Shown here: in pieces, positions 1-11,715 of the stretch
How the letters are laid out: each line of letters opens with the position of its first letter
Position numbering within the stretch: the stretch's first letter is position 1
NCBI RefSeq assembly: GCF_949987535.1
Contig: NC_080072.1
Location: 54,132,356 to 54,196,355, forward strand
Reading direction: 5' to 3'
DNA: 64,000 nucleotides
Origin: Balaenoptera acutorostrata
Lineage: Eukaryota > Chordata > Mammalia > Artiodactyla > Balaenopteridae
Notes under the pieces: model-generated
Databases searched by the model: none
Told to the model about the DNA's origin: nothing
Seen by the model: the letters and a program-made list of their open reading frames with translations, nothing else
Translations under genes and position numbers: made by a program

Positions 1-212
1 CAAGGTGGGGGCGGGGACAGATAGAGGATGTGAGAGGCATTTGGGGGTGGGAATGGCTAAGGCAGTGGTTGCAGGAGGAAGGGGCCTCAGACAGTTTTAT
101 AAGCAGACAACAGACAGATGGCATAAGTGTGGGAAGAGCTCACTTTGATTGAGGGAAATAAGTTTCTCGCCCTGTTTGCACTTCAGTTTCCTCATCTATC
201 AAAAAAGATTAT

Positions 213-405
213 CACCAGAAGTTGTTGTTCAATGGGTACAGAGTTTCAGTTTTGCAAGATGAAAAACATCTAGAGATCTGCTGCATAACAATGTAAAGAT
301 AGTTAACACTACTGAGATGTACCATTAAAAATGTTAAGATGATAAATTTTATGTTGCTTTTTACCACATTAAAAAGTTTTTTAATTAAAAAAGAAAAAAA
401 AAAAA
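213..405 (+). mobile_element. L1 3'-end fragment
   Basis: The piece holds the L1M 3' UTR pattern (GGGTACAGAGTTTCAGTTTTGC, then ACACTACTGAG, then a TTTACCACATT end) and finishes in A-rich DNA. AAAAAGATTAT-like sequence is found on both sides, suggesting a target-site duplication within a MIR-like stretch. Confidence 0.7.
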
Positions 406-1370
406 GATTATTATCTCTGCTCTGCCCCCTGCCCCAGGCTTGCTTGAGCATATACTTTTATTATGGTGAAGAGGATTTTTAAAATACATTTTAATAAAAA
501 ACACAGTTTTCATGAAAATGAAAATCTATTTTTCATTTTTGAGAAGTAAATACATATACACAGCAAAAAAAAAGAAATTGAAGCAGTACGTACAATGAAA
601 ATGCAGTCTCTCTGTTCCCAGTGGCCCAAGTTTCTTTCCCAGGGCAGTCACTGTCACCAGTTTTCTTAGATAGCCTTGCATGGGGGTCTGAACTGACAAG
701 GCAGACGGAGGGCCACCTCCATCTGGAAGACTCACCAAACAACAGCAAATTAACTGGCTCCTAGTCGGCTCCAGGAATCTCCCTGTGGGCGCCCTAAGGC
801 TCCTCAGCCTCTCAGCCTCTTCAGGATGTCCCTGGACACATCTGGGGTCTCCATATTGACTTTGGGAGCTGGGAAGGTCCAGAGCTGGGTGGGGAGGGGA
901 CAGAAAAAGAAGGAACTAGACACACAGAAAAAACTTCAGAACGAGGGTGGATCACCTGAGGCCAAGCCCCAAGGGTTGTGCAATAGCTGTGCTGTGGGTG
1001 CTGACACCCTGCCTCTTCCCCTCCCCTTCCTGCAGGAGCTGGATCAGGCCAACCTAGGGTTGCAGTTATAGGAACTGTGCCATGGCCAAGGGACATCTGA
1101 TTGCTGTCCCCCGACTCCAGGTGCACAATGTCTCAACTGGGTGACTTCATGAGAAACCTCAGTTCAACACGTGAGCTGCTGCTCAGGACCAGCTAACAGT
1201 GCAGTCTAAAACATCCCCTTTCCCCAGGGTACTGGCATCTTAGCAGGGCCTGAGACCCAAGGAAATGATGTGAGTGGGAGAATGGCAGCCAGCAATTGGG
1301 TTGCTATTTTACCTAGGAACAAATGATGTTACCAATCAACCTGTTTGGATAGACTGGGTATGAACATAGG
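406..1370. other. Intergenic, nothing recognised
   Basis: Neither strand gives a credible exon, RNA gene or clear repeat. The open frames here are short and lack any family resemblance. Confidence 0.6.
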
Positions 1371-1379
1371 CATGGCATC

Positions 1380-1710
1380 AACACTATCTGTACCATAGCT
1401 TTGTTGTGAAAATTAAAGAAGAAAAGTATGCAGTGCCTGGTACTAGACACTCCACAGATGTGGTGGTGGTTTTATTTGTGCAGAGCAGAGGCTGGCATGG
1501 CCTTCAGAGTCCATCTAATCTAACCTCCCTCATTTTACAGTGAAAGAAATGAAAACCAAAGAGCTGTCTTGGTTCAGCTGCTACTTGTGTGACTTTGGGC
1601 ATGTGATTTCCCTTTTCTGGGCCCCAGCTTCTGTCTGCATCTGTAAAATGAAGGGGTTTTACTATGTAATCTTGTAAGGTCCTGATCAGCTCTAACATCC
1701 CATGAAGATA
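1380..1710 (+). repeat. MIR SINE remnants
   Basis: The stretch 1560-1700 follows the MIR core (GTGTGACTTTGGGCA, then CATCTGTAAAATGAAGGGG). A short 3'-end-like piece (GCAGTGCCTGGTACTAGACAC) precedes it at about 1430. Confidence 0.65.
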
Positions 1711-1799
1711 CCACAAAACCATACGTGAGATTTGGGAGATTGGGTAGGCTGGTGGGAGAGGATTTTGGGGGCTCTCTAGAGTCTCCCAAATCACAAGAT

Positions 1800-2440
1800 A
1801 GAGAAGACTGCAGATTCTTTCCTCACAGGTTAATAAGATGCTTCGAGCCCCAGGACTGAGTTACACTTAGTATTCCAGCCTAGATAAACTGAAGGCCAAA
1901 TTTGTTGACTTGTTCATTTTTCCTCTTTATAGCTCACCTGCCAGGGTGATCTAGCCTGGGGGAGACAGACTCTGTGTTAGAAAGTGGGGGTAGGGGGAAA
2001 GCGTGGGTGACAGGGTGGGCTCTGAGGTGGGGTTCAGTGAGGGGAGTAAAGGTTCACAGAACCATTCATTCCTCACACCCTCCTTCCAGTGCCTCTCTGG
2101 ATAGACCTGGATGGATATTTGTACTTCTGATGGAACGTGCAAAGAAGCCATATTTGCATATCTTTAGAACCTGGGTTGAGGTGGGATGGAGGACCTGTGT
2201 GCAAGGAGAGGCAGAGAGCTCATAAAGGGACAGCTTGGTTCTCTATGACCTGCCTCTGGGTCCCAAGTTGGGAATTGGCAGTTGGCAATGTGGGGAATTT
2301 TGTTCCTCTTTCTGAGCTCCTTGGCTTCCCTCTTCAAGATAGTCACTGATTATGAAGCTCTTTGGATGGGGAAGACAGAGCTCCTGCCTTGGAGAGTCCC
2401 TGACTTGAAACAAGAGATAATCATTTAGGAAGGGAGATGA
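1800..2440. other. Intergenic, nothing recognised
   Basis: The stretch has a GT/GA-rich bias (for example 1980-2040) but no coding similarity and no repeat I can name. Confidence 0.55.
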
Positions 2441-2444
2441 ACAG

Positions 2445-2640
2445 TGACTGAAAAGAGATTTTAAAGATCATTTAGAATCTAGATTCTAGGCCAATCCCTC
2501 CATTTTGTAGTTGAGAAAACTGAAGGTCAGAGAGGGGAAGTGACTAGTCCAAAATGACATGGCTAGTAAATGGCAGAGCTCTGATGAGAACCCAGGTCTT
2601 TGGGGTGCTGTTCAGGTGCTCTTTCCACTACAAATGGCAA
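2445..2640 (-). repeat. MIR SINE remnant
   Basis: It contains the reverse MIR core: TTTTGTAGTTGAGAAAACTGAAG, GAGAGGGGAAGTGACTAG, TAAATGGCAGAGCT and AACCCAGGTCTTTG in order. Confidence 0.75.
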
Positions 2641-2759
2641 TGTCTTCTGGCATCTGAGCTGCATATCACACCAAACACAGGCTCCTCGTGTCCTGGGGTA
2701 TCATCTCCTCTAAGTCCACCACTACTCCTTTTTCCTGGACTACAGATTCTTGCTAATCT

Positions 2760-2877
2760 TTTTTTTTTTTTGGCCACACCACTGGCATGTGGGATCTTAG
2801 TTCCCTGACCAGCGATCGAACCCGCACCCCCTGCGTTGGAAGCACAGAGTCTTAACCACTGGACCTCCAGGGAAGTC
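2760..2877 (-). mobile_element. Short CHR-1-like SINE
   Basis: The minus strand reads GACTTCCCTGGAGGTCCAG and GGTTCGATCGCTGGTCAGGG, ending in a T run on the plus strand (A tail). A match to AATCTT on each side marks an eroded target-site duplication. Confidence 0.88.
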
Positions 2878-3419
2878 GCTCTCGCCAATCTTAACTGAGG
2901 ATCCAGTAAGGGGAGAAGTTGGTAACTTTTGGAGGCGTTAACCTTCCTTTAGAGTCTTGTTCCCCATGGCACTTTCTGCTCCAGACCTACTCCTGCTCCT
3001 CCATACAAGACAGGTGCACTCTCTTCCTCCACACCCCGATGTTACTCTTTCCAGCACATTAACAGGTTTGCCCAAAATGTCCTTGACTTGAGCTCGCCTG
3101 GCCTCTAACTTGGGGATGGAGGCGTAAAGCTGGGACCTGAAGGATAAACTGGGTATCTTAGTAAGGTTTTCTTTCAGGTTTCTCTGGGGAAAAGTGAAAT
3201 GCCACCATCGGTTCTTTTGGTTTCCCTATGCTCTGTTTCAGCTACTCTTGCAGAATGAGTGTCTGAAGTGCTTGGAAATGTGGTAGAGAGGCAGGGGAAA
3301 AAGGCCACATAAAGCAAGTGGATCCAAAGACAACTCCTGGGAATGCACAGTTTTACCTCTGGCCCCTCTCGTGGTCTTATCACCACCGTGGGCTGGTGGG
3401 AGAGGAACCTTAACGTATA

Positions 3420-4135
3420 GTTAGGAGACACAGAAATAGAATCTGAGCTGGAAGGGATCTTAATAATCACGTCATTGGTGTAACCCCCTTGTTCAACCAG
3501 TGGGAAAAACCACCCCACCCCAAGAGGAAATCACTTGCTCAAGGTCTCACAGCCTAGGAACTGGGACCAGAAACAGGTATCTCATCCACATATCTTTCCA
3601 CTATAAGTTCTCTGCTGCCTATAGGACAGTCTAACCTCCTGCGATTATCATTCAAGCTCCTTTGGATATGACCCTGCCTCCAGCCCCATCTCACCACAGC
3701 TCTCCCCACTGCCTGTGCCCCCTGATACTGAGCTATAGTCCATTCCCCAAACATTCCTTGCACTTGCACACATCTTGCCTTTGCTCATGCTGTTTTCTTA
3801 GGCAGAAATGCCCTTCCTCTTTTTATCTGCCTAGTGAACTCCTACTCATCCTTCAAGACCCAGCTCCAGTATAACCTCTGTAGACCCTCTCCTGAGACAC
3901 CACCTTCCCCACTCCCTAGCCAGTTAAGTCTCTTCTTGTCTGTTCCTAAAGTGCTTTGCATAAAACCCTGTTAGAGCACTATGCTGTACTGAAATTGGGT
4001 GTGTATATCTGTATAAATATAAATAGATATAGATATAGATATACTAAACTGTGCGCTGGGAAGTGTGAAGGCAGGGACCTGTGCCTCATACATTTCTTTA
4101 TAGCAGGCACTCAAGAATAGGTGGATAAATGTCTC
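3420..4135. repeat. MIR-like (-) then L2 (+) remnants, with a short (TAGATA)n tract
   Basis: The stretch 3430-3620 resembles the reverse MIR core (CTGGAAGGGATCTTAATAAT). The stretch 3625-4135 follows the L2 3' part: CTCCTACTCATCCTTCAAGA, GGCAGGGACCTGTGCCT and a degenerate CAAGAATAGGTGGATAAATG end. TAGATA repeats lie at about 4018-4043. Confidence 0.7.
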
Positions 4136-4499
4136 TTCTTATTAGACTATTCCCCCCTGCACACACACATACGCATTCATGAAAACAGCTTACAGCACTT
4201 AAAAAGCAGCTTCAAGGGCAGGCCAAAACAGATTCCATTTGGTCTGGGGAAGGGGAAGTTCAAATAAAAGACACCATCTCAGTCAGGTGGGCAAGTGAGT
4301 CAGGGGAGGAGGAATTCCAAGCCGCCTTTGGAAGCCCAGATGTTCCCTGCACCTGAACCCCATTTAATCCAAAGGGCAAACATTCTTGGCCCCAAAACAC
4401 CAGCAGCGGCTTAGCAACGCTCTTCCCTGTGCACCCACCCAGGGGGCAGCCACACACACCCACCTGCTGCACACACACAGTCCAACTCCCAGTCTCCAA

Positions 4500-5485
4500 G
4501 CCTCTAATCTTGCCTTTCAGGTGTGCCTTTCATGGTTCCAATCTTGGCTGTATGCTTGGCTATGTGACCTTGAGCACTGCATTTATGTTCTCTGAATCTC
4601 ATCTATGAGATGGGAATAATTACCCCTGTCCTGCTTGCCTCACATGGCAACTCGGGGAGACCAAGGGGGAAAGGTGTTTTAGAAATTGCAAAGTATTATG
4701 TAAACATAAGAGAGAATTATTGGGCAGCCTGGTCACCTGTTTCCTTTTCTGTTGCCCTATCTCCTCCGCCACCCCCCAGTATTACCAGGAACAGCTATCC
4801 CTATGTCCCCTCTCCCCACCTTAGGTTCTCCTACTCCCAGAAGAAGCCAGGAGGTTCTTTATTACTTTTCTTGATTCTCAGACACACTTACCTCCTTCAG
4901 AAGCCTTCCTTGTTTCTCTTCCTCTCTGATCAGCCCTGTAATCTCTCTCCATTTAGGGGTACCATTCTGTAGTCCTGCTGTTGATACAGAACACACCAGA
5001 GTTGGAGTCAAGAGACCTGCCCCTATTTTGTAGACATGTCTAGCTGTGTGTCTTGGTTAAGTCATTTCTCCACTCTGGGGCCTCATTCTCCCCATCAGTA
5101 AGATGGGATTTCTTGTCTTGCCTCCCTCTTAGTAGGCATTTTGAGCATCCACCCATTCAGTTTATAGATAGAAATGTGTTTTGCAAAGTGTGGAGTGAGT
5201 GAGGGATGAAGGTTGTTTGTTCTCATCTTAAGGAGTCAAGAAAATCTGAAAGCCGTTTCCTTGCCTCCAGCTTGGCTCTCCTCCATTCAGAGCGGATAAC
5301 TGGCTGGATGCCAGGAGATAAAGAGCAGCTAACACATTTACAATGCACTTTTGTAGCTGAAGTGGAATCAGCCCTGGGCTAGGAGTGAGGAGAATTGGGT
5401 TCTACTTCCGTCTGGTCCCTGGTGTGACCCTGGGCAAGCCATCTCCCCCCTGGGCCTCAGTTTCCCCATATGCAAACTGCTGAGG
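4500..5485 (+). repeat. Three MIR SINE remnants
   Basis: MIR-like cores lie at about 4500-4700 (GGCTATGTGACCTTGAGCAC), 4985-5155 (GCTGTGTGTCTTGGTTAAG) and 5345-5485 (GTGTGACCCTGGGCAAGCC, CTCAGTTTCCCCAT). The DNA between them carries nothing I recognise. Confidence 0.75.
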
Positions 5486-5624
5486 AGTGGGGAGGGGGGA
5501 TAGGAGGAGACACTCTCCAAGGTCCCTCACACAAGGGTCTGAACTCCTGTACTTTCTACACAAGAGACTCCCAGGTCCAGTCCCCTTCCCCCACATGCCA
5601 TACGGAGTACATGGGCAACAGGAC

Positions 5625-5765
5625 CAGGAGGCCCATTTTACATTTGGTGACCCAGGAAAAGAACGCACAAAGCACAGAGCAGGTGGGCGATTGGCACAGG
5701 TTTACACAACCTGTAAACTAGAACTCAAGTCTCCTGACTCCCAGCCTAGATCTATGTTACTAGTA
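5625..5765 (-). repeat. MIR SINE remnant
   Basis: The stretch reads CCCATTTTACATTTGGTGACCC and then ACTCAAGTCTCCTGACTCCC, which is a reverse MIR core. It abuts the left edge of the CpG island. Confidence 0.5.
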
Positions 5766-5824
5766 CTAGAAGACGTCTAAGGGAGCTCTTAGGCTTTTCC
5801 CAGGACTGGGGCGCATAGGGCGAG

Positions 5825-6600
5825 GGACACAATGAAGTAGAGAATGGGCAAGTCAACTCGCACGCTGAGCAAGCGGCTCCCGCCAAGCAAGAAGACACGC
5901 CGGGTCCCGGAGCGCCATTTCCGCGTGTGCTCTCGCTGCGGAGCCGCAGGTTGGTTGTTATATTGTGCGCTCGCATATCTGTGGATGTGGAAGGAGCTTG
6001 GGTGCCGCCGTCCCGGGGCCCGTGAGTGCCGACCTAAGCCCCCACGGTTTCCGGGGAAGGCGTGCCAGGAGCCCAGCTTCGCACTCCCACGTGCGCCCCG
6101 GGATCCCTGTGGCTCTGTCCAGGGGAGGATCAGTATGTATCTGAGCCGCCCCCTACGTCTGGTCGGCGGCCTCCAGGGAGGCGGATAGACCCCTCATTTC
6201 TACCCCCGGCGCCGGCTCAGCCTTCCCGAGCCGGCGGGTGCGCCTTACCTGCCTGTCGGCAAGGCTCCCAGGGACGCCGTCTGTTCGTTGGACACCTCGC
6301 CCTGGGCTCGCGGGTGCCCCGCACTGCGCCCCAAGGCGCTCCGCCAGCCCCCCTGCTCGCAGCCCGCGGCCAGCACCGCCTGCGCCCCCTCCGCTCTGCG
6401 CTCCAACCCGCGCTCAGCTGCCTTTTCCCTTCCTCAGGGCGTCCCCTCACCTGGCCCCGCCCGGGCCCTAACCCACCCACTTCTCCCGGAGCTGGCTTCG
6501 GGCGCCTCCGCCCAGCTGCTTGGCCTCAGCCAGCTGTGGGCTGCGACCCTTCCGTCCCCTGCAGCGCCTGCTTCCTGGACCTGAGACCGAATGTTGCTTG
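5825..6600. promoter_or_regulatory. CpG island, candidate KCNE3 promoter
   Basis: A run of about 0.75 kb is dense in CpG and GC, clearly unlike the AT-richer flanks, and is not a recognised repeat. Weak open frames on both strands are a by-product of the GC bias. A strong splice-donor context on the minus strand (CAG|GTAAGG at 6251-6243) sits inside it. In human (from memory) KCNE3 is transcribed in the same direction as LIPT2, with its 5' end about 24 kb beyond the LIPT2 3' end. Here the distance is about 21 kb. The CpG island is seen directly; the KCNE3 assignment is inference from synteny. Confidence 0.6.
6249..6480 (-). other. Putative non-coding first exon (possible KCNE3 exon 1)
   Basis: Read on the minus strand, the sequence ending ACAGGCAG at 6249 is followed by GTAAGG, a good match to the donor consensus, within the CpG island. 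The upstream limit is unknown; 6480 is only a placeholder within the GC-rich block. No coding sequence resembling the short single-pass KCNE3 protein is found in the window, which fits a gene whose coding exon lies farther left. The exon call rests on one splice site and position only. Confidence 0.35.
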
Positions 6601-6975
6601 CTTCGCTTCAGCTTGCCCGGTCTGAGGAGGATCTCAGAAGAGCGTCGGGTGCTGGTGGAATCAGACTTTGCTCCTACGTGGTTGTATGGTGGTGGGCAAG
6701 TCACTGCTCCTCACTGGGCCATGGCTTCCTCGCTCTAAAATGGGTACACTTCCTGCATGCGTTCTTCACAGGGTGATGGTTAGGGTCAGATGAGATCTTA
6801 GAATCCAAAATATTAAAGCCGGATGGTCACTGGAGAAATCATCCGATTCTAACACAAACCCTCTTTTCCAGACAGGATGCAGTTTGGGGAAGGGGCCCAG
6901 TTTGGGGAAGGGGACTTGCCCAGGCTCACCAAGGAAGTCACTGGCAGAGCTCAGACTCAGAATCCACTAGGCCAC
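6600..6975. repeat. MIR (+) followed by MIR (-)
   Basis: The stretch 6630-6780 has a MIR-like order (GGGCAAGTCACTGCTCC, CTAAAATGGGTACAC). The stretch 6790-6975 is a reverse copy (GGGGACTTGCCCAGGCTCACC) with a short local duplication of CAGTTTGGGGAAGGGG at 6889-6917. Confidence 0.6.
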
Positions 6976-7315
6976 TCTCTCCCCTTAACCTCGGCCAATG
7001 TTTCATGCAAGTCTCAACAGTCCCTCACATGCCCAGACAGCTGGTGTCCAGCCACACCACGCTGCTCCCTGTCCCCGAACACCCTTCACTTTCTGGCCAC
7101 CAGGCCCTCACTCAAGCTGTTTCTTCCTTGCTGGGGACACTGCAGGTTCCAGAGAAGAGAAGCATCCAGGGACAGCTGGGAAATGAGGGCCAGGAGGCCA
7201 TGGGCAAGGGAATGGACGGTGGCAGGGAATAGCCTCTCAGGGACTCTGTGAGGAGTCCTTATCAGAGCCCTCTTTGCCAGCCTCCGGCCTTGGGATAGTT
7301 AATAACAAACTGAGG

Positions 7316-7673
7316 GGACTTCCCTGGTGGTGAAGTGGTTAAGAATCTGCCTGCCAATGCAGGGGACACGGGTTCAATCCCTGGTCTGGGAAGATCCCAC
7401 GTGCCGCGGAGCAACTAAGCCTGTGTGCCGTAACTACTGAGCCTGCGCTCTAGAGCCCTTGAGCCACAACTACTGAACCCACATGCCACAACTACTGAAG
7501 CCCACATGCCTAGAGCCTGTGCTCCGCAACAAGAGAAGCCACCGCAATGAGAAGCCCACGCACCGCAGTGAAGAGTAGCCCCCGCTCGCCACAACTAGAG
7601 AAAACCTGCACGCAGCAATGAAGACCCAACGCAGCCAAAAATAAATAAATAAAATAAGTAAATTAAAAACAAA
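7316..7673 (+). mobile_element. CHR-2-like SINE (long form)
   Basis: It starts GGACTTCCCTGGTGGTGAAG, has CCAATGCAGGGGACACGGG, and ends in (AAATAA) sequence. AATAACAAACTGAGG flanks it at 7301-7315 and 7674-7688. Confidence 0.92.
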
Positions 7674-7727
7674 AATAACAAACTGAGGCCAGCTCTGGCT
7701 CCCTTGCCATCAAAAATCTGTTCTAGG

Positions 7728-8087
7728 GCTTCTCTGGTGGCACAGTGGTTAAGAATCCACCTGCCAATGCAGGGGACATGGGTTCGAGCCCTGTTCTGGG
7801 AAGATCCCACATGCCATGGAGCAGCTAAGCCCACGTGCCACAACTACTGAGCCTGTGCTCTAGAGCCCGCGAGCCGCAACTGCTGAAGCCCATGAGCCTA
7901 GAGCCTGTGCTCCGCAATGAGAGAAGCCACTGCAATGAGAAGCCCGTGCACCGCAGCGAAGAGTAGCCCCCGCTCGCAACAACTAGAGAAAACCTGCCCG
8001 CAACAATGAAGACCCAACGCAGCCAAAAATAATTAATTAAAAAAAAGAAAAGAATCAAAATAAAATTAAATTAAAAAAAAAAATCTG
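7728..8087 (+). mobile_element. CHR-2-like SINE hosting another SINE in its tail
   Basis: It begins GGCTTCTCTGGTGGCACAG. The left flank AAAATCTGTTCTAG (7714-7727) reappears slightly changed beyond the next SINE (about 8387-8400), so the element was split at its tail by the copy at 8088. Confidence 0.88.
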
Positions 8088-8386
8088 GGGCTTCCCTGGT
8101 GACGCAGTGGTTGAGAATCTGCCTGCCAATGCAGGGGACACGGGTTCGAGCCCTGGTCTGGGAAGCTCCCACATGCCATGGAGCAACTAGGCCCATGAGC
8201 CACAACTACTGAGCCTGCGCGTCTGGAGCCTGTGCTCGGCAACAAGAGAGGCCGCGATAGTGAGAGGCCCGCGCACTGCGATGAAGAGTGGCCCCCACTT
8301 GCCGCAACTAGAGAAAGCCCTCGCACAGAAACGAAGACCCAACACAACCATAAATAAATAAATAAATTAAATAATTTAAAAAAAAA
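8088..8386 (+). mobile_element. CHR-2-like SINE nested in the tail of the previous SINE
   Basis: It starts GGGCTTCCCTGGTGACGCAG, carries the GAGGCCGCGATAGTGAGAGG block of the young cetacean form, and is flanked by A-rich DNA ending TCTG on both sides. Confidence 0.9.
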
Positions 8387-8621
8387 AAGTCTGTTCCAGG
8401 TAGGACATCTGAGGCATATACCCTCAATCACAGAATCTCAGATTATATCTAAGAAGTGCTGTCATTTAAAAAAGACCTGTCACATGGAGGAAATGTTGTA
8501 CAAAATTGCTAATGTTCATCAAAACATGTTACTTTTGTGTGACTTCTGTAGTTTCATATTTTGACCCAGCTACTTTTTTTTCTCAGTCTGGATATCATCT
8601 CTCAGGGAAGTCATCCTGACT

Positions 8622-8830
8622 CTGAGCAGGCAGTCTCAAATTTCAGTCTACCTAAGAATCACCTTGGCCTTTATTTTAAGTGAAGTAGACTTCTGGGTTC
8701 CACTCCAGAGGTTCTGATTCAGGAGATCTGGACTAGAGCCCAGAAATTAGCATTTAAAAAAAAAAAAAAAAAGCTTCTGGTGAGACTGTGATGCAAGTGG
8801 TTCTTGAGACCAGCCTTGAGGAAACAGCCA
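8622..8830. mobile_element. MER5-like hAT DNA transposon remnant
   Basis: The order CAGTCTCAAATTTCAG, AAGAATCACCTTGG, GGTTCTGATTCAGGAG, GAGCCCAGAAATTAGCATTT and GATGCAAGTGGTTCTTGAG follows the MER5A type. An A-run expansion interrupts it at 8756-8772. Confidence 0.65.
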
Positions 8831-8834
8831 TGGC

Positions 8835-9785
8835 TCAGTAAGCATTCCTTCCCACATCCTGCCAAGCCTTGCATCTAATCTATAAGACTGTTTATTACAG
8901 TTATGAAAAGTAATTATTTGTCCACCTTATCTACTAGATTGTGAGTTCTCTGAAGTTAGGGATTGTCTCTTGTCCTAATAAAATTTTGGAATCACAGTCT
9001 TAGAATCATACCACGTTAGAGTTCTAGAATGATTTAGTGATAGAACCTAAGTTAGAAGGACTCTTAGAGTTATCTAGTCAAATCCCTTACCCAAGAATTC
9101 CCTATATTTCTTTGTGTATCTGTAATAGAGGTTTTATTGCTTATTAATTGTGTCATTCCATGCACTTTTAAGTAAATAAACTTAGAAAATATACTGGTAG
9201 TGTTAAACAGATGATGGCAATATTGAAGAGAATGTTCAATTGTTTTACATAAGGTAGTAAGAGGCACCACTGCCACCATCACCCCACCTCCGAAATTTGT
9301 ACATTTCATATAAAAAGAGTAAAAATAGTTCATTGGCAGTTAGCTAGCATTATTCTTTGTAATCTATGAACCATGATAAGCCTGAACAATTTCAGAATTT
9401 CAGAGCAAAGCAAACCATTTTCTTCCACTAGCAAATGTAGCAGTTTCAATTTCTTTAAAAAAACAAGCAAACAAATCAACATATTCCAATGGTCCTGAAT
9501 TTTAATGTTTATATCATATTAATTCAAGAAATAAAATGTGATTCAGCTTTTGAAAATGAGGCTGAACTTCTTCACCATAATTATACTTACTTCATAATTC
9601 AAACAATTTAACTGAAGCCAGCGTTAGCCCAGTAAAAACCATGGTCACAACTCAACTGCTCTTTTGCTAAGGAAACTTCTTTAAAAGTTAGCTATTCTTT
9701 AAAAATTCAGACGCAAGCTGCATAACTGTGACTTGAGGAACCAACAATCAACCCGTCCAGATACCACCGCAGTAGTCCTATGTGT
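8835..9785. other. AT-rich intergenic, nothing firmly recognised
   Basis: No exon or clear repeat is seen. It is possible that long 3' UTR sequence of the RWDD4 retrocopy reaches into this AT-rich zone (9.3-11.4 kb), but nothing in the window proves it. Confidence 0.4.
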
Positions 9786-10089
9786 TTTTTTTTTTTTAAT
9801 TAATTAATTAATTTTTGGCTGCTTTGGGTCTTTGTTGCGGTGTGCAGGCCTCTCATTGCGGTGCCTTCTCTTGTTGTGGAGCATGGGCTCTAGGCATGCG
9901 GGCTTCAGTAGTTGTGGTGCTCAGGCTTCAGTAGTTGTGGCTCACGGGCTCTAGAGTGCAGGCTCAGTAGTTGTGGTGCATGGGCTTAGTTGCTCCGCAG
10001 CATGTGGGGTCTTCCCGGACCAGGGCTCGAACCCGTGTCCCCTGCATTGGCAGGCGGATTCTTAACCACTGCGCCACCAGGTAAGTCCA
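9786..10089 (-). mobile_element. CHR-2-like SINE
   Basis: The plus strand starts with T and (TTAA) runs, then GGCTGCTTTGGGTC, and ends CCACCAGGTAAGTCC. TCCTATGTGT(T) flanks it at 9776-9785 and 10090-10100. Confidence 0.92.
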
Positions 10090-10826
10090 TCCTATGTGTT
10101 CTTATAGCTGGGGAGCACATACAGAATCACTGTGAATCACACATACATATCAATAACTTCCTGGTAAAACTACACCAATAGTTTCCTCTGTTAATGATTT
10201 GTTTAAAAAATAAGCATGTACTACAGTTCAGCAGTTGAAAGACTTCTAAGTCTATTATTATAAAGATGCTGAGAAATACATTCGGATATTTGAAAAGAAG
10301 CAAGACTAGAAATGTGGTTTTATATTAAACCATTTAGAAGACCTCAGTTACAACAAACAACTAAACAAACAACTAAAAATACATAAATAAATAGGAATTT
10401 CTTAAAACCATTTTCTCTTACAATACAAAATTAAATATTAAATAAATAGGAATTTCTTTAAACCATTGTCTCTAACAATACAAAAATTAAATATTAAGGC
10501 ATCCTTTACTCCCATCTATTTTGGTATATGCAGCAAAGAGAAATGTTTTAAATAGGAACCAGCACTTCTATTCAAATGCTCTCTAATGTATTTGGCAGAT
10601 TTGTTTTTATATTCTCCTGTTCAACATTCCATTGAAAGCTCTTATAATTGAACATTGTGACCCAAACCAAGAGAAAAGTATAAACAGATATTCGTTTATT
10701 AAAAATAAGCAGTTCACCTTTGAAAAATAAAGAGTAACTACAAACAATATTATGTATAAAGTTCAAATACTAGTATTTAAATCTCTGAAGCAATTTATGC
10801 TTCCGTAATTAAGAGAAAGAAGAGAT

Positions 10827-11145
10827 CGGGGCTTCCCTGGTGGCGCAGTGGTTGAGAATCTGCCTGCCAATGCAGGGAACACGGGTTCGAGCCCTGGTCT
10901 GGGAAGATCCCACATGCGGCGGAGCAGCTGGGCCCGTGAGCCACAATTACTGAGCCTGCGCGTCTGGAGCCTGTGCTCCGCAACAAGAGAGGCCGCGATA
11001 GTGAGAGGCCCACGCACCGTGATGAAGAGTGGCCCCCCGCTTGCCACAATTAGAGAAAGCCCTCGCACAGAAACGAAGACCCAACACACCCATAAATAAA
11101 CAAATACTTTAAAAAAAAAAAAAGAATAGATTGATTAAAAAAAAA
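10827..11145 (+). mobile_element. CHR-2-like SINE (young form)
   Basis: It starts GGGGCTTCCCTGGTGGCGCAG-like and ends in A-rich tail. AAGAGAAAGAAGAGAT is repeated exactly at 10811-10826 and 11146-11161. Confidence 0.93.
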
Positions 11146-11715
11146 AAGAGAAAGAAGAGATGAAGACTTCACTAAGATGAGAAGCCTATTAATATGGATC
11201 ATGCTGTGGACTAATTGTTCACTCAGTATTCTGCCCCACTGGGATGAGAGTTTGAAAAGGGCTTCATATTCCTTTAAAAAAATTACACCGACTAGAATAA
11301 GATCATATGAGTTAACATTATTATTCCCCATATTTGTCCATTTACAAAGCTCAATTGGCTTCATAAAGTATACTAATCAGTAACATTTTCACCTTTTATT
11401 AAGGCAAGTTTGTGAAAATAATTTAATACAACCAGATCTCCTCATGAACTTTCAGCTTAAAACATTTTTTATGTAAGAACTATATCCAAAAAAATCTGTT
11501 TTATAAAAAGCCACTTCAGTACCAGAAAAGAGTAATAAAAGATTTTGAACCCAGTTTATTTTTTAAAGGATGCTCTTCCCATGTCTCAAATTCCAAGTGC
11601 TATTCATCATCTTTAAAGCCAGTTTTGCTTAACTTCACCACATCAACCCAGTTCCATCCTCAAGGAAGTTCTCCTTTGTGATCTGCTTTATCTACCAACT
11701 TATGCTTCTGGGTTT

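Noticed and set aside
5844..6625. Plus-strand frames of 114 and 187 aa in the CpG island
   Set aside because: Arg/Pro/Ala-rich low-complexity translations typical of GC-rich DNA, with no family resemblance.
7360..7400. tRNA-like A/B box sequences
   Set aside because: These are the tRNA-derived heads of SINEs. No complete cloverleaf with an anticodon arm and acceptor stem was found.
7595..8431. Minus-strand open frames of 77-121 aa
   Set aside because: They lie inside CHR SINEs. Similar translations recur in every SINE copy (10.8, 17.4, 33.2, 40.8, 50.6 kb) and reflect the repeat, not genes.
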